Notes: generated from the letters alone by a model not told the origin. 32,652 bases of DNA from Natronomonas sp. CBA1123 (GCF_009741925.1 NZ_WPCC01000038.1:1-32652), one strand, 5' to 3'; positions 17,245-24,241 are shown, counted from the first letter of the stretch. Numbers and translations are program-made.

Positions 17245-17628
17245 TGCGTCCGTGCCGTCGTCGTAGAATTTCGGTACTCGCTCGCGGATTTCGAACCCGA
17301 TAGTCCGATAGAAGCGTTCGGCCCCCTCGTTTTCCGCTGGCGTCGTGACGACCGTTCGGTCGGCGCCCGACGCCTCTGCGACGGCATCGACCAGCGCTCG
17401 ACCGTACCCGTGTCGACGGAAATCGGCGGCGACGACCAACTCCGAGAGCGTCGTTTCCTCGCCGGGGAGCGCGATAGCGTAGCCGACGACGCTCCCCTCG
17501 TGGACGGCGACCCGGCCGACGAACGGGCCGTCGAGGGCGGCGTCGATTAGCTGTGGGTCCGCGTAGTCGAGGTCCGACTGCAATGACCGGACGGCCGATT
17601 CGTCGGCCGGGACCATCGGCCGAATCAC
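17221..17628 (-). CDS. GNAT-family N-acetyltransferase
   Basis: This 135-residue protein has the GNAT fold. The acetyl-CoA motif is [20 protein letters not shown] (residues about 63-82, R-x-x-G-x-G/A pattern), followed by [18 protein letters not shown] in the C-terminal motif B region. It most resembles small RimI-like enzymes that acetylate protein N-termini or small amines; the substrate is unknown. The start GTG at 17628 overlaps the DUF92 stop (GTGA), so it is likely the second gene of that transcript; an ATG four codons later is possible. The 3' end overlaps dnaG tail to tail. Confidence 0.9.
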   Translation of the reverse strand: MIRPMVPADESAVRSLQSDLDYADPQLIDAALDGPFVGRVAVHEGSVVGYAIALPGEETTLSELVVAADFRRHGYGRALVDAVAEASGADRTVVTTPAENEGAERFYRTIGFEIRERVPKFYDDGTDALRLVRGE

Positions 17629-18956
17629 AGCACCACGAGCCCCGCTGCCCCGGCGACCAGCCCCGCCGACAGCGTCGCCAGCAGATTCACGCTCTGGTTG
17701 TCGAGGCGACCGCCTTCGAGCGTCGCCCCGAGGATGCTGTCGACGGTCATGCCGACGAACCCGGCGGCGAGAATCGTCACGGTACCGGGAACAGCGAGAC
17801 CGAAGAACAGCGCGCCGAGGCCAGCGATACAGCCGGAGCCGACGAGGCCGGCGACGACGCCCTGCAACGTGACGCCGCCGTCGGTGCCCGCCTCGACGCG
17901 TTCGAAGGTGGTGATGAGCCGCGGATTGTCGAAGAGGCCGCCGAACTCACTGGAGAGGGTGTCGGCCAGCGCCGCGGCCACCGCGCCGGCGAAGGCGAAC
18001 CGGAACACCGAGGCGTCCATGCTGACGTGGACCGCGCCGGCGTAGGCGACGACGGCGACCAGCGCGACCGCCGAGTTCGCGAGGACGTTGCCGCTGTCGC
18101 GGGCGCCCTCGTTCTCCTGGGCGATGCCGCGGTCGAGTTTCTCCTCGTAGCGGTACTTCGAGGCGAGGCCGCCGATGCCGAAGAACGTCATGAGGAGGAC
18201 GAACCAGCCGTACCCCCCGAGGACGACGGCGAACAGCGCGAGCAACACGCCGGTGAGCATGCCGGTAATCGAGGCGGTTCCGAGCCCGTAGGCGAGGCCG
18301 CCGAGTAAGACGGTGAGTCCGAGCCCTACGGCGATTTGGGTCGACGACGTCGTCGCGCCCAACCCCAGTTCGAGCAGGAACCAGATGACGAGTCCCGTCG
18401 AGAGCAACACCAGCGAGTCGTCACGGACGTGAAGCGCCGAGCGGATGAGCGCCGCCAACAGCGCGCCGCTGGCCGCGAAGAACGTCGCCAGCGGGAGCGA
18501 CGGCGTCGTTGCGCCGAGGGTGCCAGCGAGGAAAATCGCCCCGATAGCCCCGGCCATCCCCGAGACGACGAACGCCGAGACGACGACGAAGGGGTTCACC
18601 AGCCGGGTTGCCACGAGCATCTGACCGAGATTCCCCGTCGTGAGGACGAACACCGACGCGACGAACGCCGCCGTCGGCAACTCGAAGCCGACGAGCAACA
18701 CGGCGAGGCCGGCGACGGCGAGCGCAAATGAGGCGAGTCCGTACAGCCGGCCCTCCTCGCGGTCGCTGTCGCGGGCGAACAACTCGAACAGCGGGCCGCG
18801 GGTCGACGCCAGCGCCACGGCGGCGACGAACGCGAAGGGGGCGACGGTCGTGATAGCGGCGACCCGACTGCTGGTGGCGCCGTCTAACACCGGAGCGATA
18901 AGCGACAGCGCTCCGACGAGGAAGTAGCCGCCGGCCCGACGTACGTCGCCAGTCAC
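17625..18956 (-). CDS. DUF92 family integral membrane protein (phytyl-phosphate-kinase family)
   Basis: This 443-residue protein has about 12 membrane helices. The C-terminal half is a clear DUF92 domain: GIGGLASKYRYEEK, GIAQENEGARDSGNVLANS, ADTLSSEFG, ITTFERVEAGTDGGVTLQG, MTVDSILGATLEG and a late DNQSVN. The N-terminal half (about 1-220) is a further membrane domain not found in short DUF92 proteins. Plant DUF92 protein VTE6 phosphorylates phytyl phosphate, and relatives act on prenyl alcohols or phosphates. Its position next to two cis-prenyltransferase homologues supports a role in polyprenyl or dolichyl phosphate metabolism, which is inference. The GTG start at 18956 has TTAA about 27 bp upstream (leaderless). 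Confidence 0.85.
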   Translation of the reverse strand: MTGDVRRAGGYFLVGALSLIAPVLDGATSSRVAAITTVAPFAFVAAVALASTRGPLFELFARDSDREEGRLYGLASFALAVAGLAVLLVGFELPTAAFVASVFVLTTGNLGQMLVATRLVNPFVVVSAFVVSGMAGAIGAIFLAGTLGATTPSLPLATFFAASGALLAALIRSALHVRDDSLVLLSTGLVIWFLLELGLGATTSSTQIAVGLGLTVLLGGLAYGLGTASITGMLTGVLLALFAVVLGGYGWFVLLMTFFGIGGLASKYRYEEKLDRGIAQENEGARDSGNVLANSAVALVAVVAYAGAVHVSMDASVFRFAFAGAVAAALADTLSSEFGGLFDNPRLITTFERVEAGTDGGVTLQGVVAGLVGSGCIAGLGALFFGLAVPGTVTILAAGFVGMTVDSILGATLEGGRLDNQSVNLLATLSAGLVAGAAGLVVL

Positions 18957-19038
18957 GCCCCGAGATTCCGCCGTCGCCCACTTAACCTTCCCGAAGGTGG
19001 ACCGACACGTTCAGGCACGTCGGCGAGAACACGCGGAC

Positions 19039-19647
19039 GTGGGACTGTACGACCGGTACCTCGCGACGCGAATCCGTCTCAGCGACGCGGCCGTTCCCGA
19101 GCGGGTCGCACTCGTCATCACCGAACACGACCTGCTCGAACGCGGCGCCTACGACACCCTCTCGGCGTTTCTGGAGTGGGCGTTCGAGACCGGTGTCGAG
19201 GAAATCCTCATCTACGTGAGCGTCCTCGACAAGGCCGCCGTCCCGACGCTTCGGAACGCACTCTCGGAGTTGGAGAGTCCGAGAACGGTCGCCGTCCGCG
19301 GTCCCGACGCCGACGACGCTGCCGACGCGCCCGTGCAAGTGTCCATCGGCCTCGGTGGCCGCGAGGAGTTCGCCGCCGCCGTCCGCGACATCGCCGAAGA
19401 CGCCGCGTCGGGTGAGTTGGACCCCGAGGACATCGACGAGGCCGAAATCGAGCGCCACCTCGTCTTTCGGACGCCGCCGGACCTCGTCATCAAGACCGGC
19501 GCCGAACGGCTCTCGGACTTCCTCATCTGGCAGTCCGTCTACTCCGAGTTGCACTTCACCGACGTGAACTGGCGGGACTTCCGACGGCGGGACTTCCTGC
19601 GTGCGGTTCGGGAGTATCAGGAGCGACAGCGGCGGTTCGGAAGATGA
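19039..19647 (+). CDS. Divergent cis-prenyltransferase homologue without catalytic Asp, RxG retained (NgBR-like subunit)
   Basis: This 202-residue protein is homologous to undecaprenyl diphosphate synthase. Residues 145-202 (PDLVIKTGAERLSDFLIWQ, YSELHFTDVNWRDFRRRDF, QERQRRFGR) match the C-terminus of E. coli UppS closely, including the terminal RxG motif (Arg-Phe-Gly at 199-201) that contributes to catalysis across the dimer interface. The N-terminal active-site motif, normally (M/Q)DGNxR, is replaced by VALVITEHDLLERGAY (23-38), so the catalytic Asp is missing. It cannot be active alone by the usual mechanism. A canonical paralogue at 20115 lacks RxG, suggesting a heteromeric enzyme. The GTG at 19039 (GLYDRYLATRIRL) was chosen; an in-frame GTG at 18997 is possible. 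Confidence 0.85.
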   Translation: MGLYDRYLATRIRLSDAAVPERVALVITEHDLLERGAYDTLSAFLEWAFETGVEEILIYVSVLDKAAVPTLRNALSELESPRTVAVRGPDADDAADAPVQVSIGLGGREEFAAAVRDIAEDAASGELDPEDIDEAEIERHLVFRTPPDLVIKTGAERLSDFLIWQSVYSELHFTDVNWRDFRRRDFLRAVREYQERQRRFGR

Positions 19648-19691
19648 ACGGAGTGAGTCTTCTAAACTGCATTTCGGACGATAGGGGCCGC

Positions 19692-20099
19692 TCACTTCCC
19701 CTCGACGAACAGCGTGGCAGCCGAAACCACGAACAGGACGACGATTCCGATGGCGTAGAGCCAATCGCCGACCGTCCGAATCGGCTCGATGCCTGACACC
19801 ACGGCGACAGCCCCCGTCATAAAGAGGGCGAACACCCCCAGACTCGAACGCCACAGTAGCCGTTCGGCCCGGAGTCCGACGGCGGAAACACCGCTTCGAA
19901 GGGAGTACAGCAGTCCCACCGCCACGACCGGCAGCGACAGCGTCATCGCGCTAATCACGACCGCGGCGACGGCACCGACCGGCGTCAGTGTCGGGACCGT
20001 CCAGATGGCCGCGGCGACGAGAAGCGTCGTAGCGCTCAAGGCGACACCAAGCAGGGCGCTCCCGCGTCGAAGGCCATCGGAGGTGGCGATTCCCCTCAT
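19692..20099 (-). CDS. Four-helix membrane protein of unknown function
   Basis: This 135-residue protein has four hydrophobic segments, about residues 13-35, 38-66, 84-104 and 108-132, with short polar loops (SLRSGVSAVGLRAERLLWR is the largest, basic and so probably cytoplasmic). No motif is recognised. The ATG lies 15 bases after the stop of the uppS gene on the same strand, so the two are probably co-transcribed. The gene lies between the two cis-prenyltransferase paralogues and could help anchor or supply the lipid enzymes; that is speculation. Confidence 0.75.
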   Translation of the reverse strand: MRGIATSDGLRRGSALLGVALSATTLLVAAAIWTVPTLTPVGAVAAVVISAMTLSLPVVAVGLLYSLRSGVSAVGLRAERLLWRSSLGVFALFMTGAVAVVSGIEPIRTVGDWLYAIGIVVLFVVSAATLFVEGK

Positions 20100-20114
20100 G
20101 GGTGGACACTCCCG

Positions 20115-21035
20115 TTATTCGACCGACGGGTCGGCCTCGCCGGCCTCCTCGATGTCGTCGAGTTCGCCGTCGGGCAACGAGTCCCGGAATCGCCCGATGA
20201 TGCGGCGCGCTTCTTGGAGTTCAACGTCGCCGACGGCGCGCAACAGCGCGGCCGCACGCTGGGCGCGCGTCCGGCGCCAGGATTCCTGTCTCGATTCGTA
20301 AGTCCGGACTGCACGCAGGAGGTCGGCCCGGGAGAACTCCGGCCAGTAGGGCGTACAGAAGTAGACGGCGGCCTCGTTGCCGTTGGCGTGCCACGGCAGG
20401 AAGTTCGAGGTGCGCTCGTCGCCGCCGGTGCGGATGATGAGGTCGACCGCGCGGGTGGGACGAGTGGTCATCCGGCGTTCGATTTCATCGACGCAGACCG
20501 ACTGCGGGTTGAGTTCGCCGTCGGCCGCCTCTTCGGCGATGTCGCGGGCCACCCCGAGCAGTTCCGCGCGGCCGCCGTAGGCCAAGGCGATGTTCAGATA
20601 CAGTTCGTCGTACTGTGCGGTCCGCGATTCGGCGTAGTCGACGGCCTCACGGACGCGGGGCGGGAGACGCTCGACCTCGCCGATGGCGCGGATGCGGACC
20701 TCGCGGTCGTGAACCTCCTCGCGGTCCGCGAAGGTTCGGAGTTTCTCGGTGATGAGGTCGAACAGCGCCTCGCGTTCCTCCGGCGGGCGCTCGAAGTTCT
20801 CCGTCGAGAACGTGTACAGCGTCAACTCCTCGACGCCGAGGTCCGCACACCACCGCAACACGGACTCGGTGGTGTCGGCGCCCGCTCTGTGGCCTTCGGT
20901 CTTCGCTTCACCCTGCTTTTCGGCGTACCGACGGTTGCCGTCCTGAATGACCGCGACGTGGGACGGGGCACCGGACACTTCGCGCTCCAGGACGCGCTCG
21001 TAGGCGGCTTCCAGGAGCCGACGGGGACCTCTCAT
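20115..21035 (-). CDS. uppS: Canonical cis-prenyltransferase (polyprenyl diphosphate synthase), RxG lacking
   Basis: This 306-residue enzyme adds isopentenyl units in cis to make long polyprenyl diphosphate, the precursor of the dolichyl phosphate carrier for S-layer and other glycosylation. Motifs: HVAVIQDGNRRYAEKQG (26-42) with catalytic Asp32, GHRAGADT (48-55), LTLYTFSTENFERPPEE (71-87), NIALAYGGRAEL (148-159), and IIRTGGDERTSNFLPWH (200-216). Where E. coli UppS ends in an RxG motif, this protein reads ESWRRTRAQ (251-259), so RxG is absent. A charged tail of about 45 residues follows. The partner at 19039 has the reverse pattern. The ATG at 21035 is well placed; the downstream gene is the four-helix membrane protein. 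Confidence 0.94.
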   Translation of the reverse strand: MRGPRRLLEAAYERVLEREVSGAPSHVAVIQDGNRRYAEKQGEAKTEGHRAGADTTESVLRWCADLGVEELTLYTFSTENFERPPEEREALFDLITEKLRTFADREEVHDREVRIRAIGEVERLPPRVREAVDYAESRTAQYDELYLNIALAYGGRAELLGVARDIAEEAADGELNPQSVCVDEIERRMTTRPTRAVDLIIRTGGDERTSNFLPWHANGNEAAVYFCTPYWPEFSRADLLRAVRTYESRQESWRRTRAQRAAALLRAVGDVELQEARRIIGRFRDSLPDGELDDIEEAGEADPSVE

Positions 21036-21078
21036 CTATCCGACCCGAGGACACCCAGCCAAATGAGTGTTGTTGGTC

Positions 21079-21098
21079 CGGCCGGCGCGCGCCGGCCG
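21079..21098. repeat. 20-bp perfect GC palindrome upstream of the cold-shock gene
   Basis: The sequence is its own reverse complement across all 20 positions, CGGCCGGCGC and its mirror. It consists only of G and C, lies between uppS and the cold-shock gene, and is about 130 bp before the latter's TATA box. It could be a cruciform or operator, or a mark of CG-rich composition. Confidence 0.6.
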
Positions 21099-21226
21099 CC
21101 ACACACGACGCCGAGTGTCGGCACCCGGCAATAAACGGCCCGCCACAGCCCGAACGACCGAATTTACGGACAGTTCAGGGCAGATTACCATCAAAAGCAG
21201 TCGATTTACAATCATGTAGCCGCAGC

Positions 21227-21236
21227 CTTTTTATGT
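21227..21236 (+). promoter_or_regulatory. TATA box of the cold-shock gene
   Basis: CTTTTTATGTA is centred about 28 bp before the ATG at 21261, placing the transcription start at or next to the start codon (leaderless). Confidence 0.7.
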
Positions 21237-21260
21237 ACCCACGTCATCCCGTCAGTTGCA

Positions 21261-21455
21261 ATGGCGACTGGTACGGTTGACTTCTTCAACGACACTGGCG
21301 GCTACGGATTCATCGAAACTGACGACGCGGACGAAGACGTGTTCTTCCACATGGAGGACGTCGGCGGTCCTGACCTCGAGGAGGGGCAGGAAGTCGAGTT
21401 CGACATCGAGGAGGCCGAGAAGGGCCCGCGCGCGAAGAATCTGACCCGTCTGTAA
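21261..21455 (+). CDS. cspA: Cold-shock domain protein
   Basis: This 64-residue protein is one cold-shock domain, an OB-fold that binds single-stranded RNA or DNA and melts RNA structure. The RNA-binding motifs are intact: GGYGFIET (RNP1, residues 13-20, in a variant of the usual KGFGFI) and DVFFHM (RNP2, 26-31). The C-terminus EEAEKGPRAKNLTRL matches the family's GPxAxNV segment. It has many acidic residues, as expected in a haloarchaeon. It is transcribed alone from a leaderless promoter. Confidence 0.95.
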   Translation: MATGTVDFFNDTGGYGFIETDDADEDVFFHMEDVGGPDLEEGQEVEFDIEEAEKGPRAKNLTRL

Positions 21456-21550
21456 GACGGCACACAGGCACAGCGTTTACGACTTCGGCGCGGTGCGGGC
21501 TTCGGCGCGGACCGTGACCTGTATTACCCTCGATAGCCTCTGCTGTCTCA

Positions 21551-21955
21551 ATGGCAGACGCTATCGACGACGACCTTTATCAGCGGACGAAGGCGCTGCT
21601 CGAACCCGGAGACATCCAACTGAACGGCGTCATCGTCCGGACCGAGTTGACCGGCGAGGAAGAGCCGACGCTCCATCAGGCCACCCTCGACATCGGCGAC
21701 ATCATCGCCGAAGCCGCCGGCATCGACCCGACTGACACGTACGTCTACTCCGGCAACGACGACGACCGCTTCGGCGTCAACCAGCATCAGGGACTGACCC
21801 TCGAGGACGAGGAGTTCGTCTGGGAGTGTCAACAACTCGTCCGCGACGGCACCTACGACGTGGTGTTCTACTACGAGGCCGACGCCGACCAGACGGCCAT
21901 CGTCGAGGGCGTCGAGGAGCTCGGCTTCGACGCGACCGGCGTCGAGGGCGAGTAG
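21551..21955 (+). CDS. Small acidic haloarchaeal protein (DUF5778-type)
   Basis: This 134-residue protein has no recognised catalytic motif. It starts MADAIDDDLYQRTKALLEPG, has a mid segment DTYVYSGNDDDRFGVNQHQG, and ends with a well-ordered LEDEEFVWECQQLVRDGTYDVVFYYEADADQTAI. I recall the family as haloarchaeal DUF5778, of unknown function. The ATG has TATTACC about 27 bp upstream, so it is probably transcribed on its own rather than with the cold-shock gene. The 95-bp gap before it contains two copies of CTTCGGCGCGG. Confidence 0.75.
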   Translation: MADAIDDDLYQRTKALLEPGDIQLNGVIVRTELTGEEEPTLHQATLDIGDIIAEAAGIDPTDTYVYSGNDDDRFGVNQHQGLTLEDEEFVWECQQLVRDGTYDVVFYYEADADQTAIVEGVEELGFDATGVEGE

Positions 21956-22027
21956 GCGAGCGTCGGAAAACCGGCGAAGGAGTGCGCCGAACACGGGTCT
22001 CAAGCGTCCGGCTGCCCAAGGACGGCT

Positions 22028-22945
22028 ATGAGCCAGCCGGCACTCCGACGAGACGGACGGGACGAGTGGACCGACGAACGTGGCTGGAGCCACCGAGTCG
22101 CGGACGTCGGCAGCGTCGACCTCCACTACGTCACCGCGGGCGACCCCGATGCCCCGGCGGTTGTCTTACTTCACGGCTTTCCGGAGTGCTGGTGGGCGTG
22201 GCGGCGCCACGTCGACCGGCTCGCCGAATCGTTCCACGTCGTCGTTCCCGACCTGCGCGGCTACAATCGCTCGGAGAAGCCACACGAGGTCGAACAGTAC
22301 CGACTCGAAGCAGTAACGGGGGACGTGGCGGGGCTGATACGGACGGCGGGCCACGAGACGGCCCACGTCGTCGGCCACGACTGGGGCGGCGTCGTCGCCT
22401 TCGGGACCGCCCTCCAGCGACCCGAAGTCCTCGACCGACTGGTCGTCCTCAACGCACCCTATCCCGGTGCCTTCGAGGAGCAGTTCACGCTCAGACAGGC
22501 GCTTCGGTCGTGGTACGCCGGGTTCTTCCAGTTGCCCGCAATTCCCGAGCGGGTGCTTTCGGCCGACGATTTCGCGTTGCTCGAACGGTTGTTCCGGGAG
22601 GACCCTGTTCCGGGCACCTACACTGACGAGGATATCGCGATGTACCGGAGGGCGTGGGGACGGGAAGGTGCGATTCGTGCGATGCTCGATTACTACCGAG
22701 CGTTCGGACGGGAGAACGTCCAGCGACTGTGGCGAAACCGCTGGAACGCCGGCCGGCGCGTCCGCGCCGAGACGCTACTGCTGTGGGGCGAACGCGACCG
22801 CGCACTCGGCGGGCACATCCCCAACGTCATCCAGCGAGAACTCGACGACGTGACGGTCGAACACTACCCCGACGCCAGTCACTGGCTGCATGCGGAGTTT
22901 CCCGAGCGGACGGGCGCCGACATCGAGGCGTTCATTTCCCGATGA
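22028..22945 (+). CDS. Alpha/beta hydrolase, epoxide-hydrolase-like
   Basis: This 305-residue enzyme has an alpha/beta-hydrolase fold. VVLLHGFPECWWAWR (45-59) is the oxyanion-hole region typical of epoxide hydrolases. VVGHDWGGVVAFGTAL (113-128) is the nucleophile elbow with Asp rather than Ser, marking the epoxide hydrolase/dehalogenase group. LLLWGERDRALG carries the acid residue and HYPDASHWLHAEFPE the catalytic His. A helical cap lies between about 150 and 235. The natural substrate is unknown. The 3' end overlaps the convergent small gene at 22932 by 14 bases. Confidence 0.92.
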   Translation: MSQPALRRDGRDEWTDERGWSHRVADVGSVDLHYVTAGDPDAPAVVLLHGFPECWWAWRRHVDRLAESFHVVVPDLRGYNRSEKPHEVEQYRLEAVTGDVAGLIRTAGHETAHVVGHDWGGVVAFGTALQRPEVLDRLVVLNAPYPGAFEEQFTLRQALRSWYAGFFQLPAIPERVLSADDFALLERLFREDPVPGTYTDEDIAMYRRAWGREGAIRAMLDYYRAFGRENVQRLWRNRWNAGRRVRAETLLLWGERDRALGGHIPNVIQRELDDVTVEHYPDASHWLHAEFPERTGADIEAFISR

Positions 22946-23288
22946 CGACGGCCTCCCGGACCTCCAGTGCCGTCTCGAACTCCTGGCGGCGGTCGATGTC
23001 GTCACCGAGTCGCTTCAGGTGTTCGGCGTGAGCGCGGCGTATCGCCTTCCACTCGCGGTCGGTAAGGGACAGTTCCTCGCCAATCTCGGCCCAGTGGCCC
23101 TCGCTCGTGAGGAAGACAGCCGTCGATTCGTCCTCGTGGACGCATTCGTAGCGTCGGCCGTAGTCGGGAAGTCGAGCGCCGAGGTGCGTTTGGGCGCGGT
23201 CGACGAGGTCGGGGAGCGCTTCACCGGAGACGGAGGCTTTCGCGGCCGCGACGACGAGGGCGTTGCCCTGTAGCGGACCGCCCGCCAT
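22932..23288 (-). CDS. Small protein of unknown function, last gene of the SAMP-like operon
   Basis: This 118-residue protein (MAGGPLQGNALVVAAAKASV) is mostly helical, with a central acidic segment (YECVHEDESTAVFLTSEGHW) and a C-terminal helix rich in Arg, Glu and His. No family is recognised. Its ATG directly follows the stop of the preceding gene (TAGATG), so it is co-transcribed and probably coupled. It completes a four-gene set with the SAMP/MoaD-like protein, so a role in modifier conjugation, sulfur transfer or molybdopterin synthesis is possible but unproven. Confidence 0.75.
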   Translation of the reverse strand: MAGGPLQGNALVVAAAKASVSGEALPDLVDRAQTHLGARLPDYGRRYECVHEDESTAVFLTSEGHWAEIGEELSLTDREWKAIRRAHAEHLKRLGDDIDRRQEFETALEVREAVVIGK

Positions 23289-23300
23289 CTATCCACCCGC
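23286..23300 (-). repeat. 15-bp gene-junction repeat, copy 1 (Ala-Gly-Gly-stop-Met)
   Basis: On the coding strand GCGGGTGGATAGATG encodes Ala-Gly-Gly, the stop and the next ATG. It is identical to 23547-23561 and joins the third and fourth genes of the operon. Confidence 0.8.
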
Positions 23301-23549
23301 ACGAATCGCCTTGCGTGCGAAGTCCTCGATGAGCGGCTCGAGCGTCCCGTCGTCGCCCTCGAAGTCGACGGTCACTTCGGTCAGCGTTATCGACCCGACG
23401 ACGTCGACTTTCTCCTCGGAGAGGTCGGCGTGCCAGCCGTCGCCCTCGATGCGGTCACCGCTCTCGTCGGTTCGCTCGCCGCCGAGGTTCTCCAGATAGT
23501 TCGCGGCCAATCGCTTCGAGATGCCGCGGAACTGCCGTGTCTCCTGCAT
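23289..23549 (-). CDS. Small protein with C-terminal diglycine, downstream of SAMP-like gene
   Basis: This 86-residue protein begins MQETRQFRGISKRLAANYLE and ends RKAIRAGG. The ENLGGERTDESGDRIEGDGW segment followed by SITLTEVTVDFEG suggests a compact alpha/beta domain. It resembles, from memory, the C-terminal domain (DUF1952) fused to MoaD in some bacteria, which would make this gene and the previous one a split MoaD-DUF1952 pair. The C-terminal Ala-Gly-Gly matches the activation tail of ubiquitin-like proteins. Its start follows the previous stop without a gap (TAGATG). Confidence 0.75.
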   Translation of the reverse strand: MQETRQFRGISKRLAANYLENLGGERTDESGDRIEGDGWHADLSEEKVDVVGSITLTEVTVDFEGDDGTLEPLIEDFARKAIRAGG

Positions 23550-23561
23550 CTATCCACCCGC
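23547..23561 (-). repeat. 15-bp gene-junction repeat, copy 2 (Ala-Gly-Gly-stop-Met)
   Basis: Identical to 23286-23300. It joins the SAMP/MoaD-like gene to the next gene and likewise encodes a terminal Ala-Gly-Gly, the stop and an ATG. Confidence 0.8.
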
Positions 23562-23858
23562 GACCGGCGGGAAGACGCTCAACCGGTCGCCGTCGTCCAG
23601 TTCCGTCTCGGTGCCGTCGATGTGAACCACCTCGCGGCCGTTCTTCAGGATGCTCAACTGTGGCTGGATGTCGCCGTCGTTGTCGAGGATTTCGCCGACG
23701 AGTTCCGGCCACTCCGATTCGATTGCCGCGAGCACGTCGCCGACCGTGGCGTCGTCGGCGTACTCCCGTTCGACGACTTTCTGACCGACGGCCTTCCGGA
23801 ACGTCGCGAAGAACCGCAACTCGATGTTCATGCCTCGCTGTTGGTCCGTCTCGCTCAT
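23550..23858 (-). CDS. Ubiquitin-like SAMP/MoaD-family protein
   Basis: This 102-residue protein has a beta-grasp fold and ends FPPVAGG, the exposed diglycine needed for activation by an E1-like enzyme (UbaA in haloarchaea). Core elements are MNIELRFFATFRKAVGQ, DDATVGDVLAAIESEWPEL, LSILKNGREVVHIDG and DDGDRLSVFPPVAGG. Such proteins either modify lysines on target proteins or carry sulfur for molybdopterin or tRNA thiolation. The ATG at 23858 overlaps the upstream stop (ATGA); an internal ATG at 23831 would start right at the beta-grasp domain. A second family member lies at 28165. Confidence 0.9.
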   Translation of the reverse strand: MSETDQQRGMNIELRFFATFRKAVGQKVVEREYADDATVGDVLAAIESEWPELVGEILDNDGDIQPQLSILKNGREVVHIDGTETELDDGDRLSVFPPVAGG

Positions 23859-24241
23859 AAATCAGAGAGTCGGATGCCGTCTTCGACGAGGCGAGCGTTG
23901 CGTTCGCGGTCGAGTTGCGCCGCCAGCCACTCGTGTTCGTACAGTTGGGCGACGAGGTCCGCATAGAGGTTCCGCCACGCGATGGCGAAGATGGGCGACT
24001 GTCCCCACGCCCGCAGTTCGGGGACGAACTCGTCGAAGCGCTCGCGGCGAGTCTCGAAGTGTTCGATGAGGTCGAGCGCGCGGCTCGCGGCTTCGGCATC
24101 GTCGTCGGCTTCCTCGATTGCGCCGTTGAGGCGCTGTTCGTACCCCTCGACGGCCCGTTGCATGTCCTGTGCGGCAGCCTGTCCGTCCTCCGGAAGCGAG
24201 TCGAGAAGCGGCTGTGGGACGCCGAGCGAAATCTCGTCCAT
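23855..24241 (-). CDS. Helical protein of unknown function, first gene of the SAMP-like operon
   Basis: This 128-residue protein (MDEISLGVPQPLLDSLPEDG) is almost entirely helical. Residues 20-75 have a coiled-coil-like pattern of Gln, Arg, Ala and Glu. The aromatic patch WGQSPIFAIAWRNLYADL and YEHEWLAAQLDRERN follow at 80-115. No family is recognised. TATA-like TTTTTACTG about 27 bp upstream of the ATG suggests a leaderless operon promoter. The stop overlaps the start of the SAMP/MoaD-like gene by four bases, so translation is coupled. Confidence 0.78.
   Translation of the reverse strand: MDEISLGVPQPLLDSLPEDGQAAAQDMQRAVEGYEQRLNGAIEEADDDAEAASRALDLIEHFETRRERFDEFVPELRAWGQSPIFAIAWRNLYADLVAQLYEHEWLAAQLDRERNARLVEDGIRLSDL

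Noticed and set aside
21483-21510. Two copies of CTTCGGCGCGG before the DUF5778-type gene
   Set aside because: They are short, close together and typical of local GC-rich sequence. I saw no promoter-like spacing, so they are mentioned only in the gene entry.
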